A stretch of 26,205 bases of DNA from Lentisphaerota bacterium (GTDB taxonomy: Bacteria > Verrucomicrobiota > Kiritimatiellia > RFP12 > UBA1067). The stretch is taken from the NCBI GenBank assembly GCA_022839525.1, contig JALHET010000018.1, forward strand, positions 1 to 26,205, in the 5' to 3' direction. Each line of letters begins with the position of its first letter. Within the stretch, counting starts at the first letter, position 1. A program made the position numbers and the translations under genes. The notes under the pieces were generated by a model that was not told where the DNA came from, made no database searches, and saw nothing but the letters and a program-made list of their open reading frames with translations. Shown here piece by piece: positions 7,827 through 15,913 of the stretch.

Positions 7827-8828
7827 TTAGTCTGTCCTCCCTTTCCGGAGTTTCAGTTGCCGTTGCAGTTCCGGCAACACCTGGAACGCATCGCCCACGA
7901 TGGCGAAATCGGCGATCTTGTGCAGGTTGGCGTCAGGATCGGTGTTCACGGACACGATCACCTCACTGGTTTTGATGCCCGCGAGATGCTGGATCGACCC
8001 CGAGATTCCGGCACCGACATAAAGTTTGGGCGAAATGGTCTTCCCGCTCAGCCCGATCTGGTGGGGGTATCCGATCCAGCCGCGGTCTACCGCTTCCCGG
8101 CTTGCTCCGACCACGCCGCCCAAAGTGTGAGCAAGGTTATGCAACAGCGAGAAATGCTCGGCTTTCTTCATGCCCTTTCCACCCGCGACCACAATGTCCG
8201 CCTCTTCCAGATTCACGAAATCCGCGGCGTCTTTGCGGTACCCTAAGACGGAGACGCGCGTATCGATCATCCCGTCGTCTACCGGGATGGCGATGATCTC
8301 GCCATGGCGGGACGCGTCTTTCGGCAGCGGCGTGCTGGATTTTGGCCGGACTGTCGCCATTTGCGGGCGGTGGTTGGGCGTCTTGATGGTTGCCATGATA
8401 TTGCCGCCGATCGCCGGGCGCGTCTGGAGCAGATTGCCGGTCTCCGCCTCGATGTCGAGTTCGGTGCAGTCCGCTGTCAGCCCCGCCCGCACCTTAACCG
8501 CGACGTACGGCATGAGTGTGCGCCCCGAGGACGTGGCGGCGGCAAGGATAATGTCGGGCTGATAGGTTTTGATGAGTGTGGAGAGGATGCGGGCGTAGCT
8601 CTCGCACACGAAATGGGCAAGGCGGGGGTCTTGGACGGAATAGACCTTATCCGCGCCGCGCCCGATCAGTTCCCTCATGCGGGTCTCGCTCACCTGGTCG
8701 CCGATGACGACCGAGGCGAGCGGGGCGCCCAGCTTGTCCGCCAATTTGCGCCCCCGCGCCAAAAGCTCGAACGAGACCGCTTTCAGCTCGCCGTGAGCGT
8801 GTTCCGCTATCGTCCATACAAAACTCAT
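7827..8828 (-). CDS. etfA: Electron transfer flavoprotein, alpha subunit
   Basis: A 333-residue EtfA (LctC-like). The start at 8828 (MSFVWTIAEH) has AAGGAG upstream; the frame is open further, but that would overlap etfB entirely. The C-terminal FAD-binding signature is present: LYVGAGISGSIQHLAGI, then NTDPDANLHKIADFAIVGD. The N-terminal domain has the typical VWTIAEHAHGEL and LARGRKLADKLGAPL pattern. No N-terminal ferredoxin-like [4Fe-4S] extension is visible, unlike the LctC of some acetogens. It would pair with EtfB to pass electrons to the downstream FAD dehydrogenase. Ten bases separate it from etfB and one from the dehydrogenase, so co-translation is likely. Confidence 0.95.
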   Translation of the reverse strand: MSFVWTIAEHAHGELKAVSFELLARGRKLADKLGAPLASVVIGDQVSETRMRELIGRGADKVYSVQDPRLAHFVCESYARILSTLIKTYQPDIILAAATSSGRTLMPYVAVKVRAGLTADCTELDIEAETGNLLQTRPAIGGNIMATIKTPNHRPQMATVRPKSSTPLPKDASRHGEIIAIPVDDGMIDTRVSVLGYRKDAADFVNLEEADIVVAGGKGMKKAEHFSLLHNLAHTLGGVVGASREAVDRGWIGYPHQIGLSGKTISPKLYVGAGISGSIQHLAGIKTSEVIVSVNTDPDANLHKIADFAIVGDAFQVLPELQRQLKLRKGRTD

Positions 8829-8838
8829 CGCGCTCTCC

Positions 8839-9636
8839 TTAAACAAGACCTTTTTCTTCGAGGAACCCGAGCAACTGCCCCACTGCGGCGCTGACCGCTT
8901 CGTCGTCGCCCGCCTGAACCGTCCTTCCGCCGCGGGTGACTTTGGGCGCATCGATTTTAACGACCTTTGTGGGGGAACCTTTGAGCCCCAGAAAAGAAGG
9001 GTCGAGCTCCATGTCCCCGGCAGTGAAAACGGGAATATCACATTGTTTCGCCGCTTTCTTGCCTCGGAGAGTCGGGAGCCTTGGAACCGCGATTTCCTTC
9101 ACCACGGTCAAAAGTGCGGGCAGGGGGACGGAAAGCTGTTGGTATCCCTCCTCAACGAGACGTTCGAGCGTCAACCTCCCTTCCGCCAATGTGCCGATTC
9201 TGGCGACGTAGGTGGCGATGGGAATGTCCAGCCAAGAGGCGATGCCCGGGCCGACCTGCGCGGTGTCGCCGTCTGTGGCGCGTTCCCCGGCGATGATCAG
9301 GTCGTAGGCGCCGAGTTTCCGGACGGCCTGGGCGAGCGTGTAGGATGTGGCCCAGGTGTCGGAACCGCCGAACTTCCGGTCGGAGACCAGCACCGCGTCA
9401 TCGCACCCCATGGCCACGGCCTCTTTCAGCGCTTTGACGGCAGGGGGTGGCCCCATGGTGATCGCCGTAACGATGCCGCCGTGCTGTTCCTGCAGCCGGA
9501 GCGCGGTTTCGAGCGCATACAGGTCCAGCGGATTGACGACGGTCTCAACGCCGGCCCGGATCACGGTTCCGGTAACAGGATCCATCTTGACATTACTGGT
9601 CTCGGGAACCTGCTTGATCGGGACGATAATTCTCAC
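8839..9636 (-). CDS. etfB: Electron transfer flavoprotein, beta subunit
   Basis: A 265-residue EtfB (LctB-like), first gene of the etfB-etfA-dehydrogenase operon. The start is a GTG at 9636 (VRIIVPIKQVPET), with GGAGG six bases upstream; the open frame beyond it (to 9798) lacks EtfB similarity. Diagnostic stretches are NPLDLYALETALRL, AMGCDDAVLVSD and GERATDGDTAQVGP, the last being the EtfB nucleotide-binding signature. Electron-bifurcating EtfB proteins bind NAD(H) and a second FAD here. Whether this one bifurcates cannot be read by eye. A promoter candidate lies 30 bases upstream. Confidence 0.95.
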   Translation of the reverse strand: MRIIVPIKQVPETSNVKMDPVTGTVIRAGVETVVNPLDLYALETALRLQEQHGGIVTAITMGPPPAVKALKEAVAMGCDDAVLVSDRKFGGSDTWATSYTLAQAVRKLGAYDLIIAGERATDGDTAQVGPGIASWLDIPIATYVARIGTLAEGRLTLERLVEEGYQQLSVPLPALLTVVKEIAVPRLPTLRGKKAAKQCDIPVFTAGDMELDPSFLGLKGSPTKVVKIDAPKVTRGGRTVQAGDDEAVSAAVGQLLGFLEEKGLV

Positions 9637-9666
9637 AGTGGCCTCCAGAAAAAAGGTGTAAAACGC

Positions 9667-9694
9667 ATAATAGCAAACGGGTTTGGGAAGGCAA
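9667..9694 (-). promoter_or_regulatory. Promoter candidate for the etfBA-dehydrogenase operon
   Basis: On the minus strand TTGCCT (9689-9694) and TATTAT (9667-9672) are 16 bases apart, about 30 bases before the etfB GTG. Confidence 0.45.
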
Positions 9695-9750
9695 TCGGGA
9701 TTATCGGCTTGTGAATGGACGTTCCCGCGATTATTATCCTGCGTCAACTG

Positions 9751-9779
9751 TTGGTGGACCAGATTAAAGGTTTTATCAT
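9751..9779 (+). promoter_or_regulatory. Promoter candidate for the glucuronokinase-galU operon
   Basis: TTGGTG (9751-9756), 17 bases, then TATCAT (9774-9779). It diverges from the etf operon promoter, so the 197-base intergenic space probably serves both units. Confidence 0.35.
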
Positions 9780-9833
9780 GTATAAATTGTTTGCGCATGG
9801 TTTCATGTGGGGACGTTATCCCCGGGAGTTTCT

Positions 9834-10829
9834 ATGATTATCCGTACTACCGCATATCCGCGGGCCGCGCTGATCGGAAACCCGTCGGACGGTTATTTCG
9901 GCAAAACAATCGCGTTCACGTTTTCCAACTTTTCTGCGCGGGTCACGTTATATGAGTCGCCGGAACTCGAGATCGTCCCGACGCGTCGCGACGGCTCGAC
10001 GTTCTCCAGCATCGCGGGACTCGACAAGGATGTCCGCCTGTTCGGCTATTACGGCGGCATCCGGCTGCTCAAGGCGGCCATAAAATGTTTCTACACGTAC
10101 TGTCGGGAACGCGAGATCGGGTTGCATGACCGCAATTTCACCGTGCGTTACGACTCCGACATCCCGAACCTTGTCGGGCTGGCCGGTTCCAGCGCGATCA
10201 TCACGGCCACGATGCGCGCGTTATTGGCCTTCTACGGCGTCACGGTCCCCAAACCCCAGCTTGCCAATCTCATCCGTGCGGTTGAGAGCCGCGAGTTGGG
10301 CATTGCCGCCGGTTTGCAGGATCGTGTCGCGCAGGTTTACCAGGGCCTTGTGTATATGGACTTCGACCGGACGCTGATGGACAAGCAGGGCTTCGGCCTC
10401 TACGAACCGATCAACCCGACCGTGTTGCCCCCGCTGTATATCGCTTACCGTACCGACCTTTCCGAAGGTTCGGAGGTTGTGCACAACAATCTTCGGGACC
10501 GTTTCGCGCGCGGCGAACCGGATGTTCTCACTGCCATGACGTATTGGGCAGACTTGTCCGTGCAGGCAAGGAAGGCGTTAGAGCAGGGCGACTGGGCGAC
10601 ACTCGGCACGCTGATGAACGCCAATTTCGACAAACGCCGGGAGATTTGCGCCATTGGGGAGGGCAACCTGCGCCTGGTCGAAACCGCGCGTGCGGTAGGC
10701 GCTTCGGCCAAATTCACCGGTTCGGGCGGCGCCATCATCGGCACGTACGCCGACGAGAACGTTTTCGCGCGCCTGGTTCAAACCTTCGCTGCCCAAAACG
10801 TTTGCGTCTTTAAGCCATGCCCTGTCTAA
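9834..10829 (+). CDS. GHMP kinase closely resembling plant glucuronokinase
   Basis: A 331-residue GHMP-superfamily sugar kinase. The start at 9834 follows GGGAG by five bases. The sequence follows the plant glucuronokinase pattern closely: LIGNPSDGYFGKTI (13-26), YYGGIRLL (72-79), LHDRNFTVRYDSDIP (97-111), the ATP-binding GLAGSSAI (115-122), AGLQDRVAQVYQGLVYMDF (159-177), NFDKRR (264-269) and KFTGSGGA (293-300). Glucuronokinase phosphorylates free D-glucuronate at C1, giving glucuronate-1-phosphate. The next gene, 32 bases downstream, is a nucleotidyltransferase of the GalU type, which could convert the product to UDP-glucuronate. GHMP membership is firm. The exact sugar is inferred from motif similarity and the neighbour; related bacterial sugar-1-kinases (e.g. 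for heptose, fucose or arabinose) are the alternatives. Confidence 0.88.
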   Translation: MIIRTTAYPRAALIGNPSDGYFGKTIAFTFSNFSARVTLYESPELEIVPTRRDGSTFSSIAGLDKDVRLFGYYGGIRLLKAAIKCFYTYCREREIGLHDRNFTVRYDSDIPNLVGLAGSSAIITATMRALLAFYGVTVPKPQLANLIRAVESRELGIAAGLQDRVAQVYQGLVYMDFDRTLMDKQGFGLYEPINPTVLPPLYIAYRTDLSEGSEVVHNNLRDRFARGEPDVLTAMTYWADLSVQARKALEQGDWATLGTLMNANFDKRREICAIGEGNLRLVETARAVGASAKFTGSGGAIIGTYADENVFARLVQTFAAQNVCVFKPCPV

Positions 10830-10861
10830 CCCGTAACAGAACCGATTTTCCGGGGAATGCC

Positions 10862-11767
10862 ATGATCACAAAAGCTGTCATACCAGCCGCCGGTTTCGGC
10901 ACGCGCTTCCTGCCCGCGACGAAAGCCTCGCCCAAAGAGATGCTGCCGATCATCAACACGCCTGTCATTCAATACGTGGTCGAAGAGGCTGTTGCTTCTG
11001 GGATCACCGATATTCTGATGGTCATTGGAAAAGGCAAGCGCGCTGTGGAAGAGCATTTTGACCGCAGTTTCGATCTGGAGGCCGAACTTGAGGCAAAGGG
11101 CCGTTTCAAGGAACTCGCGGCGATCCGCGCGATCTCCGAACTCGCCAATATCCATTTCGTCTGGCAGAAACGCATGCTCGGCCTCGGCGACGCAATCCGG
11201 TGTGCCCGTTATCACATCGGCGGCGAACCTTTCGCCGTCTTGCTGGGCGACACGCTGATGCAGAGCCAGAACGGTGTGCCGGCCACACGCCAGCTCATCG
11301 ACCTGTATGAGCGTTACGGCGGCGGATGTGTGGTGGCTTTGGAAGAGGTGCCACAGGAGCGCGTCAGCCGTTACGGGATCATCAGCGGAGAAGTGATCGA
11401 TGAGCGCACGTATCGGATACGGGATCTGGTCGAGAAACCGGCTCAGGATAAGGCGCCTTCGAGGTTGGCGATCGCCAGCCGGTATATCCTCACCCCCGAC
11501 ATTTTCAGTTATATCGACGCGGCTCCAGTCGGCAAGAACGGTGAGATTCAGATCACGGACGCCCTGCGCTTACGGACCGCCGACGGTTCAGCGATGTATG
11601 GCTGCCGTGTGGCAGCCCTGCGGCATGACATCGGCAACACCTTTGGGTTCATCACAACCAACATCCGTTATGCGCTGGCGCACGATGACCTCGCCGAGGC
11701 GCTGGGGGATTTCATCCTTGCCGAGGCGGAGGCGATCCGCCGGGCGCGTGCCGGCAATCCGAAATGA
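10862..11767 (+). CDS. galU: UTP-glucose-1-phosphate uridylyltransferase family protein
   Basis: A 301-residue nucleotidyltransferase that makes a UDP-sugar from UTP and a sugar-1-phosphate. It starts MITKAVIPAAGFGTRFLP after GGGGA; an upstream in-frame ATG at 10817 would overlap the kinase gene and add non-conserved residues. The signature loop AAGFGTRFLPATKASPKEML is followed by VVEEAVASGI, LGLGDAI, LGDT, RYGIISGEV, LVEKP and GEIQITDALR, all GalU-type. Length matches GalU (about 290-300). It is co-transcribed with the glucuronokinase-like gene, so it may accept glucuronate-1-phosphate as well as, or instead of, glucose-1-phosphate. A strong hairpin follows at 11768-11798. Confidence 0.93.
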   Translation: MITKAVIPAAGFGTRFLPATKASPKEMLPIINTPVIQYVVEEAVASGITDILMVIGKGKRAVEEHFDRSFDLEAELEAKGRFKELAAIRAISELANIHFVWQKRMLGLGDAIRCARYHIGGEPFAVLLGDTLMQSQNGVPATRQLIDLYERYGGGCVVALEEVPQERVSRYGIISGEVIDERTYRIRDLVEKPAQDKAPSRLAIASRYILTPDIFSYIDAAPVGKNGEIQITDALRLRTADGSAMYGCRVAALRHDIGNTFGFITTNIRYALAHDDLAEALGDFILAEAEAIRRARAGNPK

Positions 11768-11798
11768 GAAAGGACGACGGCAAAACCGTCGTCCTTTC
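11768..11798. terminator. Bidirectional terminator between galU and the lipoprotein gene
   Basis: A 13-bp perfect stem (GAAAGGACGACGG with CCGTCGTCCTTTC) around a CAAAA loop begins directly after the galU stop. A short T-rich run follows. Its A/T ends let it serve the convergent lipoprotein gene too. Confidence 0.85.
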
Positions 11799-11821
11799 TT
11801 TGGATGCTCACCCGGGAAGCG

Positions 11822-12019
11822 TTACTTCTTGAGCGCGCCATCCAGTTTCTTCTGCAGGTCGCCTGAGGCCTTGTTCGCATCCTTGGCGGCGGCATCCGTG
11901 CTTTTCTCGGCGGACTTGACGGCTTTGTCCATCTTGTCACCGAGGGATTCCTCTTTTTTGCAGCCGACAAACGCGAATGTTACGGCAGCCATCAGAGCGA
12001 TCATGATTGCATTCTTCAT
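11822..12019 (-). CDS. Small lipoprotein with charged helical tail
   Basis: A 65-residue protein with a lipoprotein signal peptide: MKNA, a hydrophobic core, then FVGC with the lipidated cysteine at residue 20. The mature 45 residues are rich in Lys, Asp, Ala and Ser and should form one amphipathic helix or coiled coil (DKMDKAVKSAEKSTDAAAKD). The start at 12019 has AAGGAG eight bases upstream. It resembles small Lpp- or entericidin-like envelope lipoproteins in design; no specific family is recognised. It lies alone, convergent with galU. Anchoring in the outer membrane is inferred. Confidence 0.85.
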   Translation of the reverse strand: MKNAIMIALMAAVTFAFVGCKKEESLGDKMDKAVKSAEKSTDAAAKDANKASGDLQKKLDGALKK

Positions 12020-12171
12020 GTTTGTACTCCTTGTCTTTGCGTGTCATACACAAAGTAACACGTCCTGTGTTGTCGATAAATTAACAAAGAGATGGGTACA
12101 GGGCAAGCATGACCCGAAAAAATGGTGCGCTCCCGGTGTGTATGGGTGGGGCGTGTGCCAACGGGCGTAAG

Positions 12172-12200
12172 TGGAAACCCTGTGGGTAATGTGATACGAT
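12172..12200 (+). promoter_or_regulatory. Possible extended -10 promoter for the FmdB-like gene
   Basis: TGGAAA (12172-12177), 17 bases, then TACGAT (12195-12200) preceded by TGA (extended -10). The ATG is 25 bases downstream with GGAGGGG before it. Confidence 0.35.
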
Positions 12201-12224
12201 AAAAGATATTCGGAGGGGTAAAGT

Positions 12225-12749
12225 ATGCCGCTATATGAGTTCTACTGTGAGCCTTGCCACACGATTTTCACGTTCCGTTCCCAGCGCGTCGATACGGTGT
12301 CCGTTCCGCTGTGCCCCGTCTGCGGCCAGCCGCTTGTCCGTGAGATTTCAGTTTTTGCCCACAGCGTGAAAGGTAAAAACCGTGCCGAACGTGCGGATGA
12401 CGGAGAGGCCTTGAACCGCATGGATCAGGTGATGGCGCAAATGGGTGACCGTATGCACGCGCTGGAAGATGACACTGCTGATCCGCGCGAAGCGGTCAAG
12501 GTGATGCGGGAACTGGCTTCCGCCGGGGGGATGACCTTCAGCAAAGAGGTTCAGGAAGCGATGGTACGGATTGAAGCTGGAGAAGACCCCGAGAAGATCG
12601 ATGAAATGTTCAAGGAGGTCTTCGATACCGAAAACCCATTTGAAGACCCGGATCGCGCACCCGAAAGGAAAACGCCGACGTGGTGGCATCGGCTGCGCGG
12701 CCCGCGGCGCGACCCGAACTGGTATGACCTGACGCAGGGGCAGGGGTAA
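12225..12749 (+). CDS. FmdB-type zinc-ribbon protein
   Basis: A 174-residue protein. The N-terminal FmdB/CxxC zinc-ribbon domain is complete: MPLYEFYC, CEPC (residues 8-11) and CPVC (residues 29-32), then a conserved SVFAHSVKG-like continuation. Residues about 55-130 are acidic and helical (ALNRMDQVMAQMGDRMHAL, KVMRELASAGGMTFSKEV). The C-terminus is basic and Trp-containing (TPTWWHRLRGPRR). FmdB was first linked to regulation of amidase and formamidase genes, but most family members have no proven role. The start has a strong GGAGGGG site. It converges on the RhaT-family gene. Function beyond metal binding is not known. Confidence 0.85.
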   Translation: MPLYEFYCEPCHTIFTFRSQRVDTVSVPLCPVCGQPLVREISVFAHSVKGKNRAERADDGEALNRMDQVMAQMGDRMHALEDDTADPREAVKVMRELASAGGMTFSKEVQEAMVRIEAGEDPEKIDEMFKEVFDTENPFEDPDRAPERKTPTWWHRLRGPRRDPNWYDLTQGQG

Positions 12750-12797
12750 GCCCGCCGCCGCCCGCGGGGCTGGTCAAACGGATGTTGCCGGCAAGGC

Positions 12798-12828
12798 GCC
12801 TGAAAGAGCCTTCTTGGACTTTTCAGGC
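12798..12828 (-). terminator. Weak hairpin at the end of the RhaT-family gene
   Basis: The arms GCCTGAAA (12798-12805) and TTTCAGGC (12821-12828) can pair across 15 bases and overlap the stop codon of the transporter gene. There is no good T-run, so termination is uncertain. Confidence 0.3.
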
Positions 12829-13848
12829 ATTCCCCATCCCGATGAGGCAAATGGCGGTGAAGAGGACTGCGAGGCCGGCCGTCATGGTCAGGAGGGGCTT
12901 GCGTCCCGCGCCTTTCCACTCGCCTGTGGCGATGCCGCACAGGTTGCCTGTCACGATCGTCGCGATCATGAGTATCGGCCAGCCGATGGAGGCCGCCAAC
13001 TGCCCCAAATGTGAAAGCCCCATCCCGTAGAGCGCGATGCCGCCCGACCACAGGGCTCCCATAAAGAAGGTCAACCCCCAATACGGCGTTGTCCCTTTGA
13101 GGGCGTACCGGCTCCAGCCGCAATCCTTTCTCATCAGGTACAGGCAGTAGACGAGGGTTGTGACAAAGGCGGCCGTCATGGCCAAACACCAGACCGGATT
13201 GCTGGCATACGCCGGCGTCGCCCCTGTGGCCTTCGCGGTGGAAACGATTTCATCCCCGAATACAAACGCGAAGTTCAGCATGGGTGAGGCCGCGCCGCTG
13301 ATCACGCAAACGACCAGCCCTTTGTAGAAAGAGCCGGTGCGCCTGTTCCCTTTCCCGTCATCGCCCGACGGTGAAAGCGCGCGCTCCTTCTGCTTGCCCG
13401 CCAAGGCGCAGAGAGACACGCCGACCAGCAGCAACGCGACGCCTCCCAAGATGGTCTGTCCGGAGGATGTGCGAAACGCCTCTGGATGGAACAGGATCAT
13501 GGGCACCAACGTTCCCAGAGCGCCCGTCAGCCCATTCATCAGGGCGAGACCCAGGGCCAGCCCGACCATGCTGACCCCGATGCCGAAACAGATCGTGCCG
13601 ATCCCCCAGCCTGCGCCAAACAAAGTGACCGCTGCCAGGGTTTTCCAGGAAACCGACGTGTACACGTTTATTAAATCCGGGACAGTCATGAAAGCCAACA
13701 GCCACGGCAGGATGACAAATCCCCAGAGGGCAAACACGCACCAGGTGTTTTCCCACTTCCACTTGGCGGCGTATTTCATCGGCAGTGGAAAGGCTCCCTG
13801 CATCACGCCGGCGACAATGGTCAAGACACTTCCCGAAAACGTGTTCAC
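12823..13848 (-). CDS. RhaT-family (L-rhamnose/proton symporter-like) membrane transporter
   Basis: A 341-residue inner-membrane protein with about ten hydrophobic helices, of the L-rhamnose/proton symporter family within the drug/metabolite transporter superfamily. It shows the RhaT-type N-terminus MQGAFPLPMKYAAKWKWENTW and inner motifs GAGWGIGTICFGIGVS, GLALMNGLTGALGTL and GAASPMLNFAFVFGD. It starts with GTG at 13848 after GGGGGAAA, 23 bases behind the amidohydrolase gene, so it ends the minus-strand unit. No rhamnose catabolic gene is present here; distant RhaT relatives move other compounds. The neighbours suggest import of the substrate handled by the M24 protein and amidohydrolase, which is inference. 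Confidence 0.88.
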   Translation of the reverse strand: MNTFSGSVLTIVAGVMQGAFPLPMKYAAKWKWENTWCVFALWGFVILPWLLAFMTVPDLINVYTSVSWKTLAAVTLFGAGWGIGTICFGIGVSMVGLALGLALMNGLTGALGTLVPMILFHPEAFRTSSGQTILGGVALLLVGVSLCALAGKQKERALSPSGDDGKGNRRTGSFYKGLVVCVISGAASPMLNFAFVFGDEIVSTAKATGATPAYASNPVWCLAMTAAFVTTLVYCLYLMRKDCGWSRYALKGTTPYWGLTFFMGALWSGGIALYGMGLSHLGQLAASIGWPILMIATIVTGNLCGIATGEWKGAGRKPLLTMTAGLAVLFTAICLIGMGNA

Positions 13849-13871
13849 GTCAGATTTCCCCCATTTCCGGC

Positions 13872-14684
13872 TTAAGTTAGCGTTTCCTGCCCACCGCGAA
13901 GGCGGATGATCTTATTCGCGTTGCCGAAAAAGATCTTCTCTTTTTCGGAGTCGGAAAGTTTCAGCGCCTCGATAATTTCAATGGCAAAACGCATCTGCAA
14001 GGGGCCTTGCAGCGGGACGTCGGTCCCGAACACGATGTGGTCGGGGCCGATCAGGTCGACCATTCTCTCCATCACGCCGGGATATGTGTACATCAGGGTG
14101 TGGGCGGTGTCCACATAGACGTTGTCCAAGTGACGCTCGGCCACTTTCTCCAACCCCTGAAGGTTGGGGAAGTAGGGGTAAACCGAGTTTTGGAAAATCC
14201 CTGCGAGGTGCGCCATGACGATTTTGGTGCGGGGGTGGCGTTCCGCAAAATCCAAAATCGCGCCAGCATCGGCGAAGCCGGTGCCCGGCATACACGACAC
14301 ATGGAACAGGATGAGCGGGACGCGGTCGCCGACCTTGTCCAAATAGTCGCGGGCGATACCCGAAGCGACATGATACCCGTGGTAATCGGGATGAACCTTG
14401 GCCCCGATGAACTTCGGGTTCGTGTCGATGAGGTCCAAATCGCTGATCGTTTCCGGGAACATCGGGTTGACGGTCACGTATCCGAGCAGTTTCGTCGTCG
14501 TTCTCAAGGCCGCATCAAGTTCGCGGTTGCCTTCAGGGGTATCGTACATGATGGACCGCGCCGACGACACGCACAGGTAGTCCACGCCAGCCTGAGCGGC
14601 GTAGTGTTCCAGCCGGTCGGCGTCCGCTGCCCAGAACGGGGCGAAATTAATGTTTCCCAGATGGGCATGAATATCGATGATCAT
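13872..14684 (-). CDS. Amidohydrolase (amidohydrolase_2 / COG2159 type)
   Basis: A 270-residue TIM-barrel metal-dependent hydrolase. It starts MIIDIHAHLG, giving the HxH pair at residues 6 and 8. Further candidate metal ligands are in GAKVHPDYHGY, ILFHVS and FGTDVPLQGP (the late aspartate). Length and motifs fit the COG2159 group, which includes decarboxylases and lactone or amide hydrolases. The start has AAGGA seven bases upstream. It lies 20 bases after the M24 gene and 23 bases before the transporter, so all three are probably one operon. The substrate is unknown. Confidence 0.88.
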   Translation of the reverse strand: MIIDIHAHLGNINFAPFWAADADRLEHYAAQAGVDYLCVSSARSIMYDTPEGNRELDAALRTTTKLLGYVTVNPMFPETISDLDLIDTNPKFIGAKVHPDYHGYHVASGIARDYLDKVGDRVPLILFHVSCMPGTGFADAGAILDFAERHPRTKIVMAHLAGIFQNSVYPYFPNLQGLEKVAERHLDNVYVDTAHTLMYTYPGVMERMVDLIGPDHIVFGTDVPLQGPLQMRFAIEIIEALKLSDSEKEKIFFGNANKIIRLRGGQETLT

Positions 14685-14704
14685 GAGGTGTTCCTTTATT
14701 TCTG

Positions 14705-15877
14705 CTATACGGCTAAAACATTCACCTCGCGTCCCAGAGAAGTAAGCTGTTCGGCCTCTCCGTCTTTGACAATGACAGGGTCTTCCCAGCGGAAGCCCAT
14801 TTCGCTATTGGACAAGAAGATATCGACGTTGAACGTCATATTCTCCGCCAGATCGAACGTCGACGAAGTCTCGATAAAGGGGAATTCGCACTCCATTTGC
14901 CCGCACCCATGCGCGGGCCCGTACAGGATCGTATCGCCATAGCCTCGGTCTTTGATGAAGCCGTGAACCTTTTTGGCGACTTCGGACGCCGGTGTGCCGG
15001 CACGCAGCAGGCTGATCGTCATTTCCTCGGCCTCAAGCCCCACTTCAAGAAAGCTGCGGAGCGACTGGTCGCACGAGCCCAACACGAGCGGGCGCCCGAT
15101 GCTGCTACTGTATCCGGCGACTTTGGCGCCGACACAAACCTGAACGATTTCTCCCGTTTGGATCGGGCGGTGCGTGGGGCGGCTGATGGCCTGTCTGGAG
15201 TTCGGCCCGCTGCAGCACCACACCGGGTAGCCCGTGGCCTCGGCCCCGTTGTCCAGCATGGCCGCGGTGGCCAAGCCAGCCACTTGGACTTCCGTCATGC
15301 CCGGACGGATATTGTCCAGGACGGCTTTAAAGCCGATTTCGGAAATCCGGGCCGCTTCCCTCATGCAATCGAGTTCCTCTTTGCTTTTGGTGATCATGAG
15401 CGACCGCACGACCGCGTCCGCGTCGACGATCGCTTTGCCCGTGAAGCCCTTTTCGAGATTGCAGAAGATCGCGTGGGGAAACATGTGCCAGCCTGCGATA
15501 CCGAGCCTGTCGGCGGGATATTGCTTGAACACGTCAGCCCATGTCGGCAATTTCGACCCCGGATAGCTGGGCTGGGAGGATTCGCGGAAATCCATCAGCT
15601 GAAGCACCGTGGGGATTTTTGTCCGGGCGCTGGCAAAGCGCATGCTTTCCGGGCCGATCAGCAACGCCGGCTTCCCGGTGGCGGGGATCAGCACGGCTGT
15701 TGTCTCGAAACTGGGCCAATAGTCGGAGTAGTACCGGACCAGGGCCGGCTCCGACTCCGAGGAGAAGGCTAAGATCGCGTCCAGGCCTGCCCCGGCCATC
15801 GCCGCTTGGGTGCGCTGAATCCGCGCTTCGAATTCTTTGTCCGAGATACACATGTGGTTCGCATTCGTTTGTTTCAT
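14705..15877 (-). CDS. Creatinase-like M24 family protein lacking the metal-binding aspartates
   Basis: A 390-residue protein with the two-domain creatinase/aminopeptidase-P layout: an N-terminal domain (about 15-155) and a C-terminal pita-bread domain (about 165-385). In metallopeptidases of family M24 the metal is held by D, D, H, E, E. Here the aligned residues are C248 (IVQVCVGA), S259 (GYSSSIGR), H323 (GPAHGCG), D352 (MTFNVD) and E365 (RWEDPVIV). Loss of both early aspartates is also seen in creatinase, which acts without metal, so a C-N hydrolase acting on a small molecule is more likely than a peptidase. It is probably co-transcribed with the amidohydrolase and RhaT-family transporter. 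The start is ATG 15877; ATG 15853 is possible. Confidence 0.85.
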   Translation of the reverse strand: MKQTNANHMCISDKEFEARIQRTQAAMAGAGLDAILAFSSESEPALVRYYSDYWPSFETTAVLIPATGKPALLIGPESMRFASARTKIPTVLQLMDFRESSQPSYPGSKLPTWADVFKQYPADRLGIAGWHMFPHAIFCNLEKGFTGKAIVDADAVVRSLMITKSKEELDCMREAARISEIGFKAVLDNIRPGMTEVQVAGLATAAMLDNGAEATGYPVWCCSGPNSRQAISRPTHRPIQTGEIVQVCVGAKVAGYSSSIGRPLVLGSCDQSLRSFLEVGLEAEEMTISLLRAGTPASEVAKKVHGFIKDRGYGDTILYGPAHGCGQMECEFPFIETSSTFDLAENMTFNVDIFLSNSEMGFRWEDPVIVKDGEAEQLTSLGREVNVLAV

Positions 15878-15913
15878 CTCTCTGTTTCCTTTCTGGGTAT
15901 GCTTTGTAACACA

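Noticed and set aside
14007..14942. 311-codon plus-strand open frame opposite the amidohydrolase and M24 genes
   Set aside because: Shadow of two strongly supported genes; no recognisable domain and no ribosome site.
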